DNA from: Scatomorpha sp036653715
GTDB taxonomy: Bacteria > Bacillota > Clostridia > Oscillospirales > Oscillospiraceae
Reading direction: 5' to 3'
DNA length: 5,493 nucleotides
Assembly: GCA_036653715.1 (NCBI GenBank)
Contig: JAVVTL010000093.1
Coordinates: 1-5,493 of the forward strand
A program made the position numbers and the translations under genes. Below the pieces are notes generated by a model, which saw only the letters and a program-made list of their open reading frames with translations, searched no databases and was not told the origin of the DNA. Positions 1-5,493 of the stretch are shown here, piece after piece. Position 1 is the first letter of the stretch, and every line of letters begins with the position of its first letter.

Positions 1-78
1 AATGCCGTCCGAAAGCGCCCTGTCGTCCTCGATTATCAGTATGCTTTTGATAAGCTCACCCCCAATATCCCGATGCAT
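1..78 (-). CDS. Response regulator, OmpR/PhoB-like, N-terminal fragment (runs off the left edge)
   Basis: Read on the minus strand, the last frame before the left edge gives a receiver-domain N-terminus. It consists of a hydrophobic first beta strand followed by the acidic pocket, IKSILIIEDDRALSDGI, with E-D-D being the residues that bind Mg2+ next to the phosphorylated aspartate in CheY-like domains. The phosphoacceptor and the DNA-binding half lie outside the window, so the OmpR/PhoB assignment comes from family resemblance only. I give the boundary at the only in-frame ATG (76-78), which adds nine residues that do not look like a receiver domain and has no ribosome binding site. The strong Shine-Dalgarno-like GGGGGTGAG at 55-63 instead points to initiation at 49-51, which reads ATC. 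The true start is therefore uncertain. The gene follows the membrane regulator on the same strand with no terminator between them, so read-through transcription is possible. A partner histidine kinase would be expected further left. Confidence 0.7.
   Translation of the reverse strand, partial: MHRDIGGELIKSILIIEDDRALSDGI
55..63 (-). promoter_or_regulatory. Strong Shine-Dalgarno site for the response regulator
   Basis: The minus strand reads GGGGGTGAG, matching seven of eight bases of the GGAGGTGA core complementary to the 16S rRNA tail. The bases after GGGGG leave seven nucleotides before position 51, the ideal spacing for initiation at codon 49-51. That codon is ATC, not ATG, GTG or TTG. The site is internal to the reading frame if the upstream ATG at 76-78 is used. 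Confidence 0.5.
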
Positions 79-159
79 GTGATTGCATTGCAACGAGATA
101 ATGGTAACACATCGGTATCGGAAATTCCACAGCGAAATTTTTAATTCACAGTAAGGCGC

Positions 160-1455
160 TTATGCCGGCTTTGCGCGTTTTTTCCAATAGATAATGAGGA
201 CGGCAAAAATTTCAGCGGCTGCCGCAACAGCGACGATGCTGTTTATTTCCCGAATCCTCTGCTGAGCCGCCAAAATATCGTCTTGCGTGAACACGGTGAT
301 GGGCAGGACATTGCCGTCCGCTTGCGAATAGCGCAGGTTCCACACCGATTCATTGCGCGCGATGTATGTGCAGACGACCTTGCCGTCTTGGTCTTTGATT
401 GTGCGCGTCAGTGCCTCGTCCCTCGTGACTTCATTCCCCTGTGCGTCGTAATACTGGCCGGTGCTCTCTGACAAAACCCTTTCGGGCGCGGCGTCGGCAC
501 CGCCGATGCCGGTGTGAGCTGCCGGTATCTCCTGCTCCATATAGGCCTTAAAGGACGCAAAATCCGCAAAGGAGGTCCCGTCGGCGACAGAGGAAACATC
601 CCCGAAGCCGGTAAGGGCGGAGCCGCCGAACAGCGTGAGGCAAAGTGCCGCCAGCAAAATTAAAGCGCAAACCCGCCGCAGCCTGAAGTTGTGCAGGTAG
701 ACGGCGTCTTCCTTTTCCGTCAGGGTGTAGAGTCCGTTTTTTTGCAGTATATCCGTGAGAAAATAGCAGATTAGCCCGCAGAGCACAAGCCCTGCCAGCC
801 CAAAGGGGAGGGCGCCTCGCAAAAACCAGCTATCCGCCGTCAGTCCCTGATAGGTGTCTGTGGGGTAGACAATCAGCGGCAGAGACGCCGCAAATAAAAC
901 GACGGGGAGGCTCATAGCTTTCTCCGCAATGGAGACAAGGCTGCGCTTAAAGCGCTCTACCTCGGCGCCCGCCATTTCATCATCCGACACCGCAAGAAAC
1001 GCGCCGTTTATCCAAACAGCCTGACAGAGCAGCGCCGCCAAATAGAACACCGAGCCAAAAAGAAAGCCGAGGTAGGCTCGGTAAAAGCCAAAATTGCAGA
1101 CCATCGCGGCAAGAAGGCCCAGCACGGCGAGGCCGACGGACAGCAGACTGCGGTTGCGGTATTTGGAGAGGCTGACGGATAAAATGCGCTGTCGCTGCTT
1201 GTCGCTTTTGCAATCGGGTTTATTCCCGCTCTGCTGTTCAGACGCTTGACGCTCGCCCCTCAGCAATTCGTCGCAGGTCACGCCGAAAATTTCGGCAAGG
1301 ACGGGAATCAGCGACAAATCCGGCGTGCCGTCGTCGCGCTCCCAGCGGCTGACCGATTTATCGGATACATGGAGCTTCTCCGCCAAATCCTTTTGCGTAA
1401 GCCCATTTACTTTTCGCAGTGCGGCAATAAAGCTGCCGATTGTTTTTCGTTCCAT
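160..1455 (-). CDS. Membrane-anchored Xre-family transcriptional regulator with six predicted membrane segments
   Basis: This 431-residue protein is a probable one-component membrane sensor/regulator; no named family was recognised beyond the HTH. Residues 5-67 form a lambda-Cro/Xre helix-turn-helix, with the helices around QKDLAEKLHVSDKSVSRWER (21-40) and a following TPDLSLIPVLAEIFGVT segment typical of the fold. A charged linker (68-100) leads to hydrophobic segments at about 104-124, 127-148, 182-200, 213-234 and 262-282. A polar region of about 120 residues (283-404) follows, then a last segment at about 405-424 and a basic KKRAK tail. Counting from a cytoplasmic DNA-binding domain, the polar region falls outside the cell and the basic tail inside, which agrees with the positive-inside rule. 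The open frame extends 25 codons upstream, but the start at 1455 has AAGGAG eight bases before it and begins exactly at the HTH domain. It is transcribed divergently from the Xre/kinase pair. The ligand and target genes are unknown; autoregulation is plausible from the inverted repeat around its promoter. Confidence 0.9.
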   Translation of the reverse strand: MERKTIGSFIAALRKVNGLTQKDLAEKLHVSDKSVSRWERDDGTPDLSLIPVLAEIFGVTCDELLRGERQASEQQSGNKPDCKSDKQRQRILSVSLSKYRNRSLLSVGLAVLGLLAAMVCNFGFYRAYLGFLFGSVFYLAALLCQAVWINGAFLAVSDDEMAGAEVERFKRSLVSIAEKAMSLPVVLFAASLPLIVYPTDTYQGLTADSWFLRGALPFGLAGLVLCGLICYFLTDILQKNGLYTLTEKEDAVYLHNFRLRRVCALILLAALCLTLFGGSALTGFGDVSSVADGTSFADFASFKAYMEQEIPAAHTGIGGADAAPERVLSESTGQYYDAQGNEVTRDEALTRTIKDQDGKVVCTYIARNESVWNLRYSQADGNVLPITVFTQDDILAAQQRIREINSIVAVAAAAEIFAVLIIYWKKRAKPA

Positions 1456-1463
1456 TTTGTTCG

Positions 1464-1469
1464 CTCCTT
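1464..1469 (-). promoter_or_regulatory. Ribosome binding site that fixes the start of the membrane regulator
   Basis: AAGGAG on the minus strand lies eight bases upstream of the ATG at 1453-1455. The alternative start further upstream at 1530 has no such site, and it lies upstream of the probable promoter. Confidence 0.8.
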
Positions 1470-1531
1470 GGGTGGTGATTTTGTTTTGCTGTGCTGATTC
1501 TACCATTATGACAGTGAGAATACCACCCAAG
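1467..1531. repeat. 10-bp inverted repeat bracketing the membrane-regulator promoter
   Basis: CTTGGGTGGT at 1467-1476 is the exact reverse complement of ACCACCCAAG at 1522-1531, with 45 bases between the arms and 55 bp centre to centre. For minus-strand transcription the upstream arm sits in the -35 region and the downstream arm in the leader, touching the Shine-Dalgarno sequence. The inferred transcript begins between the arms, so an RNA hairpin cannot form from both. The arrangement fits a pair of protein-binding sites better, perhaps for the HTH domain of the gene itself. Confidence 0.45.
1505..1513 (-). promoter_or_regulatory. Probable extended -10 promoter of the membrane regulator
   Basis: The minus strand reads TGT-CATAAT, an extended -10 element (TGn plus five of six bases of TATAAT). 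No good -35 hexamer stands 16-18 bases upstream, which is tolerated in extended -10 promoters. Transcription would begin near 1498, about 43 bases before the start codon. Both arms of a 10-bp inverted repeat bracket this element. Confidence 0.4.
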
Positions 1532-1630
1532 CGCGCCGGATTTACTCTCGCAATCCGAGAATATGCCGGCTACTGCGAAAAGACAGTGTTCCGCAAAGGC
1601 CTTGAGGGCGAGCGATTGAGCATTCCTTCA

Positions 1631-1659
1631 TTGACAAAAGTGCAAATTCTTTGTAAAAT
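1631..1659 (+). promoter_or_regulatory. Sigma-A type promoter for the Xre/hybrid-kinase operon
   Basis: A perfect -35 hexamer TTGACA (1631-1636) is separated by exactly 17 bp from TAAAAT (1654-1659), five of six matches to the -10 consensus. Transcription should start near 1666, leaving a leader of about 44 bases before the ATG at 1710. This is the strongest promoter-like sequence I could see in the window. It suggests high basal activity that needs repression, consistent with the palindrome just downstream. Confidence 0.8.
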
Positions 1660-1672
1660 AAGATGAATGCGA

Positions 1673-1688
1673 TATAGCGTTCGCTATA
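1673..1688. promoter_or_regulatory. 16-bp palindrome, probable operator in the leader of the Xre/kinase operon
   Basis: TATAGCG and CGCTATA form perfect 7-bp arms around a TT centre. The site lies 13 bases after the -10 hexamer, at about +7 to +22, where a bound dimer would block RNA polymerase. A dimeric Xre-family protein is encoded 22 bases further on and is the natural candidate ligand. The same bases could form a short RNA hairpin (six-pair stem, GUUC loop), but there is no T-run, so it is not a terminator. Confidence 0.6.
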
Positions 1689-1699
1689 CTTATGATAAC

Positions 1700-1704
1700 A
1701 GGTG
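1700..1704 (+). promoter_or_regulatory. Ribosome binding site that decides the start of the small Xre protein
   Basis: AGGTG lies five bases upstream of the ATG at 1710. The earlier in-frame ATG at 1692 is preceded by the palindrome and an AT-rich stretch with no Shine-Dalgarno match, so 1710 is preferred. Confidence 0.6.
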
Positions 1705-1709
1705 CTAAA

Positions 1710-1955
1710 ATGGAGCTTCAGGACATATTAAAGCAGGTCAGAACCGAAATCGGCATGACGCAGGTTGAAATAGCCGAGGCGCTTCACCTCAGCTTTTCCA
1801 CCGTTAACCGCTGGGAAAACGGGCGGGCAAGGCCAAACCATTTGGCCTCTGTGACGATTTTGGCGCTTGCAAAGAAAAAAGGCGCATCACAAAAAACGCT
1901 GGCTGAGCTGAAAGCCGCGCTGTCTGTCGGAAGCAGTGCCGGGAAGGGGACTTGA
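1710..1955 (+). CDS. Small Xre-family helix-turn-helix regulator
   Basis: The 81-residue product is almost entirely a single DNA-binding domain. The helix-turn-helix spans about residues 17-38 (TQVEIAEALHLSFSTVNRWE and following), with the STVNRWENG recognition-helix signature of one common Cro/Xre subfamily. A basic RARP turn and two further helices follow (about 43-76). There is no receiver, sensor or membrane domain, so it acts as a simple cytoplasmic DNA-binding protein, probably a dimer. The start at 1710 is chosen for its Shine-Dalgarno site; using 1692 would add six residues (MITGAK). The stop is four bases before the kinase start, and the kinase ribosome binding site lies inside the last codons of this gene, so the two are almost certainly co-transcribed and probably translationally coupled. 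Inferred role: autorepressor acting on the palindrome at 1673-1688. Whether the kinase controls its activity is unknown. Confidence 0.88.
   Translation: MELQDILKQVRTEIGMTQVEIAEALHLSFSTVNRWENGRARPNHLASVTILALAKKKGASQKTLAELKAALSVGSSAGKGT
1944..1949 (+). promoter_or_regulatory. Ribosome binding site of the hybrid kinase, inside the end of the Xre gene
   Basis: AAGGGG lies ten bases upstream of the GTG at 1960. It is the only good purine-rich site near the start of the kinase frame and favours 1960 over GTG 1936 (inside the Xre gene) and ATG 1975 (weak GAAGAA upstream). Confidence 0.5.
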
Positions 1956-1959
1956 CGCC

Positions 1960-4900
1960 GTGAAGAATAATCCAATGAATAAATTGCCAAACTCCGATGA
2001 AATGTCGGACGAATCGAGACTTTACAGCGAGATAGTCCATCGCTCCACGAACGGCGTTTACGTTGTGGAGCAGGGCAGCTATAACCTGCTATATGCCAAC
2101 AGCGCCATGGAAGAAATTCTTGACGACGTCGGAATACACGACTATTTGGGGCAAAAGTGTTATTTCGCCCTGCGTCAGCTTGACAGCCCCTGTCGAAATT
2201 GCTTTACCTGCCGAGCCAACGGTGAAGGGAAGACGCACGAGGTCTATCTCGACTTTTTGCGGAAATACTATTCCGTCTCCTCGCATTTCATCGAGTGGCG
2301 GGGCACTCCCGCCTATGTCATTTATCTCTCGGATATTTCCGAGGAGAAAGCGGCAACCGACGAAATCAGACAGATTTACAACAACATCCCCGGCGCGGTA
2401 TTTCGCTGCAAATTCGATGACGACTGGACGGTAATCTCCGCCAATGACGGCCTGTTTGAGTTCATGGGCTATACCCGCGAGGAATTCGCGGAGATGGGCA
2501 ACAAAATGTCGGCGGTAGTCCACGAGGCGGATTTTCCGGACATACTCCCCGATATTACCTCGCAGATTGAGGCGGGGAGAACAACCATCGAGCATCAGCA
2601 GCGGTTTATCTGCAAGGACGGAACTGTCAAATGGGCGTTCATTCGCTCTCAGCTCCTTAAAAGCAAGGAGGAGGGCGAGTTCTTTTACTGCGTCCTCGTC
2701 GACATAAGCGCACAGAAAAAAGCGCAGTTTGAGCTGCGGCAAACGCAGAAAAAATTGACCGCCGCCATCGACCACGCGGGTCTTGCGTATTGGGAATACG
2801 ACATTCCGAACAACCGCGCCTATCTGAATGCCATCTCCACAAGCGAGTACACGCTCGATGAGGTGATTGAAAACTATCCTGCGAGCCTCTACGAATCCGG
2901 CGCGATTCACAAGGACAGCATAGCGCTGTACGATTCCTTGGTTCGCGCGGTCAGAAACGGCGAAGTCAATGCCGGTGCGGACATAAAAACCATTGACGCA
3001 AAGGGCAATTTGGTCTGGAAGCGCGTTCGCTTCACGACACTTTTCGATGAGAACAACAAGCCTTTCCGCGCGGTTGCCACGGCGGAGAGCATTGACGACT
3101 ATAAGGCGCTGGAAAACCGCTTCACCACAGTTTTGGAACAGAATCATATCGACACTTGGCTCTATGACATCCCGCGGCATACCATCATCCAAAACCACAA
3201 CACCGAGGACGTTTACGGGATTCACGGTGTGGAAATTCCGAATGTTCCCGAGAGCCTCATCGAGAAAAAGCAGTGTTACAGCGAGGATGTTCCGCTGTTC
3301 CTCGATTTTTACCAAAGGCTTCACGACGGCGAGAACCAAGTGTCCGTCACCGTTCGCCTATGGGATGTTCGCACAAAGAGCTACATTTGGAAGCGCTGCA
3401 CCTATACAGTCCTGCCGACTCGTGGGAAAAACCCCGTTTACGCGTTGGGCAGCGCGGTTGACGTGACCGACCAGATGGAAACAAAGCGCAAATATGAGGA
3501 CGCCATCAAATACCGCTATCGCACCTTGGGCGAAAACGTGATTTTGGCGGGCCACTGCAATGTGACGCGCAATGTGGTTTTAGAGGTGGACGACAAGACG
3601 GGCCTCGACATAGCCAATCGCTTCGGCATGGTGAGGGAGGACTTTTTCCGAGGCATTGCCTCCCTGATTCCGAATCAGGAGCAGCGCCATACCTTCTGCA
3701 AGACCTTCCTGAACGAAAACATGAAAAACAGCTTTGAGCTTGGCATTACGCAGCATGACTACGACTGCACCATAAGCCTTGGCGAGGGAGAGGAAATCCG
3801 CTGGGTTTCCGTCCATGTGGACACGGCCCTGCAGCCCGAAACCAATGAATTGGTCGGCTTCCTGACGGTGACTGACGTATCCGCAAGCAAAATGCAGGAG
3901 CAGGTTTTGGATGCCGTCATTCAGTTTGACTACGATTTTGTGGCGCACCTCAACCTCAATTCCAAAACAGCGGTGTTCTATAACAGCAAGCTGCAAAGTG
4001 CGCGGCTGAGGGACTACGAATACGGCGTTTCCTATCCCTATACCGACGCGATACAGCGTACGGCGGAGCGCTATATCACCGACTCGGATCGTGCGCTTTA
4101 TGCGGGGAAAATGTCAATTGATAACGTTTTGCAGCAGCTCTCCGATAAGGACAGCTACGATTTTTCCTATCACCTGCGTGAGGAAAACGGTGAAATACGC
4201 ACAAAGCAGACCCGTTTTGCCATGCATGACAGGTCTGCGGGAATTGTTGTATTCAGCCGCGCGGACGTGACGGATATGCTCGCCCAGCAGGAGAAGCAAA
4301 GGATTGCCCTGACCGAATCTCTGACTATCGCAAGACAGGCAAACAGCTCAAAATCAAAATTCCTCGCCTCCATGAGCCATGACATCAGAACGCCGATGAA
4401 CGCCATTGTCGGCATGTGCAATCTCGCGATTTCGGACGAGCAGAACGCGCAGCAGGTGCATGAGAGTCTTCAGGTGATTCAGCAGTCCTCGGCGCTGCTG
4501 CTCTCCATGATTACGGATATTTTGGACATGAACCGCATTGAAAGCGGAAAAACCGTTCTGACCACCGAGTCCTTTTTCTTTTCCGAGCAACTAAAGCTCG
4601 CCGCGGGCAGAGCGCGTGCGCTTGCCGCCAAAAAGCATCAGAGCATCGAGCTGACCACGGATATAACGCATGACTGCTGCAACGGCGATATTGTTCGGAT
4701 TCACAGGGTGATTGACAATATCCTTTCAAACGCCCTGAAATTTACGCCGGAGGGCGGAAAAATCACATATCACCTCTCGGAGTCGCCGCTCGAAAACAAA
4801 CATATCGGCCTGTATCGCTTTGAAATTTCCGATACCGGCATCGGCATCAGCGAGGAGGAGCAGCAGTACATCTTCAACCCCTTCTACCGCGCACAAAGCT

Positions 4901-5481
4901 CGATGACCTCCAAGGTGGAGGGGACCGGCCTTGGCCTCGCAATAGTAAAGAGCATTGTCGATTATATGGGCGGGATGATTTCCGTGGACAGTACGCCCAA
5001 TGTCGGCACCACCTTCGTTATAGAGCTGCCCCTGCGTTTTGCGGAAAAAATATCGCAGGAGCCGGAGAGCGAAAAAGCCGTCGCGCGCGAGTTTGATTTG
5101 TCCGGTGCCCATGTTCTGCTCTGCGAGGATCACCCGATGAACCGACTTGTCGCGACGCGAATCCTCGAAAAAGTCGGGGTAAGCGTGACGATTGCGGAAA
5201 ACGGACGGGAGGGCAGCCTGCGCTTCGGGGAAAGCGCGGCGGGAGAATTTGACGCAGTTTTGATGGACGTGCAAATGCCGCTGATGAACGGCTATGAGGC
5301 GACGCGCGCCATCAGAAAATGCGCCCACCCGCAGGCGAAGACCATCCCCATCATCGCCATGACCGCCAACGCCTTTGCGGAGGACGTCCAAAAAAGCATA
5401 GACGCCGGCATGAACGACCATCTCGCCAAGCCCATAGAGCCGCAGCAGCTCTACGATACCCTGACAAAATTCATACGTTAA
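1960..5481 (+). CDS. Soluble multi-PAS hybrid sensor histidine kinase/response regulator
   Basis: This 1173-residue protein autophosphorylates on histidine and passes the phosphoryl group to its own receiver domain. PAS-like sensor modules lie at about residues 21-128, 138-250, 267-382, 386-506, 512-645 and 652-772. Modules 1, 2 and 4-6 end in a D-[IV]-[ST]-type motif (e.g. DIS at 125 and 248, DVT at 501); module 3 ends in a looser SIDD. The last two modules are divergent. A helical linker leads to HisKA (about 800-865) with H807 in SHDIRTPMN. HATPase_c (about 912-1025) shows N924 (N box), D958 in DTGIGI (G1), an F box near 972 and GTGLGLA at 988-994 (G2). The receiver (about 1052-1170) has E1056/D1057, phosphoacceptor D1103, T1135 and K1157, so all catalytic sites look intact. 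No membrane segment or signal peptide is visible, so sensing is cytoplasmic. No HPt domain is present. GTG 1960 is the preferred start; ATG 1975 would shorten it by five residues. The PAS ligands cannot be told from sequence. Confidence 0.93.
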   Translation: MKNNPMNKLPNSDEMSDESRLYSEIVHRSTNGVYVVEQGSYNLLYANSAMEEILDDVGIHDYLGQKCYFALRQLDSPCRNCFTCRANGEGKTHEVYLDFLRKYYSVSSHFIEWRGTPAYVIYLSDISEEKAATDEIRQIYNNIPGAVFRCKFDDDWTVISANDGLFEFMGYTREEFAEMGNKMSAVVHEADFPDILPDITSQIEAGRTTIEHQQRFICKDGTVKWAFIRSQLLKSKEEGEFFYCVLVDISAQKKAQFELRQTQKKLTAAIDHAGLAYWEYDIPNNRAYLNAISTSEYTLDEVIENYPASLYESGAIHKDSIALYDSLVRAVRNGEVNAGADIKTIDAKGNLVWKRVRFTTLFDENNKPFRAVATAESIDDYKALENRFTTVLEQNHIDTWLYDIPRHTIIQNHNTEDVYGIHGVEIPNVPESLIEKKQCYSEDVPLFLDFYQRLHDGENQVSVTVRLWDVRTKSYIWKRCTYTVLPTRGKNPVYALGSAVDVTDQMETKRKYEDAIKYRYRTLGENVILAGHCNVTRNVVLEVDDKTGLDIANRFGMVREDFFRGIASLIPNQEQRHTFCKTFLNENMKNSFELGITQHDYDCTISLGEGEEIRWVSVHVDTALQPETNELVGFLTVTDVSASKMQEQVLDAVIQFDYDFVAHLNLNSKTAVFYNSKLQSARLRDYEYGVSYPYTDAIQRTAERYITDSDRALYAGKMSIDNVLQQLSDKDSYDFSYHLREENGEIRTKQTRFAMHDRSAGIVVFSRADVTDMLAQQEKQRIALTESLTIARQANSSKSKFLASMSHDIRTPMNAIVGMCNLAISDEQNAQQVHESLQVIQQSSALLLSMITDILDMNRIESGKTVLTTESFFFSEQLKLAAGRARALAAKKHQSIELTTDITHDCCNGDIVRIHRVIDNILSNALKFTPEGGKITYHLSESPLENKHIGLYRFEISDTGIGISEEEQQYIFNPFYRAQSSMTSKVEGTGLGLAIVKSIVDYMGGMISVDSTPNVGTTFVIELPLRFAEKISQEPESEKAVAREFDLSGAHVLLCEDHPMNRLVATRILEKVGVSVTIAENGREGSLRFGESAAGEFDAVLMDVQMPLMNGYEATRAIRKCAHPQAKTIPIIAMTANAFAEDVQKSIDAGMNDHLAKPIEPQQLYDTLTKFIR

Positions 5482-5493
5482 AGAGCAACATAA

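Noticed and set aside
79..159. Terminator or promoter between the membrane regulator and the response regulator
   Set aside because: Only an 11-bp palindrome (TTGCA-T-TGCAA, 83-93) and weak AT-rich pairings are visible. There is no GC-rich stem with a T-run and no good -35/-10 pair.
1456..1530. N-terminal 25-codon extension of the membrane regulator
   Set aside because: It contains the likely promoter and ribosome binding site, and the HTH domain begins exactly at the ATG at 1455.
1325..1666. 113-codon plus-strand open frame crossing the start of the membrane regulator and the intergenic region
   Set aside because: Half of it is antisense to the HTH coding sequence. It overlaps the strong promoter at 1631-1659, and no Shine-Dalgarno site stands before its start or before its internal ATG at 1508.
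1936..1959. GTG at 1936 as the kinase start, overlapping the Xre gene
   Set aside because: No good ribosome binding site precedes it, whereas GTG 1960 has AAGGGG ten bases upstream.
2089..3339. 416-codon open frame on the minus strand inside the kinase gene
   Set aside because: It lies wholly antisense to the PAS modules, whose plus-strand reading has clear domain motifs. Its translation shows no recognisable motif; it is a codon-bias shadow.
4068..4076. Second copy of the operator half-site CGCTATA inside the kinase gene
   Set aside because: It is a single 7-base match within a coding region, without the opposing arm; expected by chance.
4726..5421. 231-codon minus-strand open frame opposite the HATPase and receiver domains
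   Set aside because: The plus strand encodes intact catalytic motifs throughout; the antisense product shows no recognisable motif.

Overview
The window carries a small cluster of signalling and regulatory genes from what is most likely an anaerobic Firmicute of class Clostridia (Oscillospirales-like gut or rumen lineages are a reasonable guess). The guess rests on a roughly balanced base composition, strong Shine-Dalgarno sites, a textbook TTGACA/TAAAAT housekeeping promoter, an Xre-type regulator fused to a multi-pass membrane domain, and a very long soluble multi-PAS hybrid histidine kinase. All are common in that group. The sequence alone does not fix a species.

Layout. Positions 1-78 (minus) hold the first codons of an OmpR/PhoB-type response regulator that runs off the left edge. 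Its apparent start codon is odd: the best Shine-Dalgarno sequence points to ATC rather than ATG. Positions 160-1455 (minus) encode a 431-residue membrane protein with an N-terminal Xre-type DNA-binding domain, six predicted membrane segments and an external loop of about 120 residues. It precedes the response regulator on the same strand, with no visible terminator between them. Positions 1456-1709 are a divergent control region. It has a probable extended -10 promoter for the membrane regulator, bracketed by a 10-bp inverted repeat, and a strong sigma-A promoter reading right, followed by a 16-bp palindrome that looks like an operator. Positions 1710-1955 (plus) encode an 81-residue Xre-family DNA-binding protein. 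Four bases after its stop, positions 1960-5481 (plus) encode a 1173-residue hybrid sensor histidine kinase with about six PAS-like domains, HisKA, HATPase_c and a C-terminal receiver domain. The window ends 12 bases after its stop.

How the genes may work together. The small Xre protein and the hybrid kinase look like one tightly coupled operon behind one promoter, with the palindrome the obvious candidate for autoregulation by the Xre protein. The kinase has no membrane segment, so it should sense a cytoplasmic signal. Its first PAS domain carries a four-cysteine cluster that could bind a metal or respond to redox. It has no HPt domain, and the complete genes in the window contain no output protein with a receiver domain, so the phosphorelay must finish elsewhere, unless the partial response regulator at the left edge takes part. 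The membrane-bound regulator on the other strand would be an independent one-component sensor. No mobile element, RNA gene or CRISPR array is visible.
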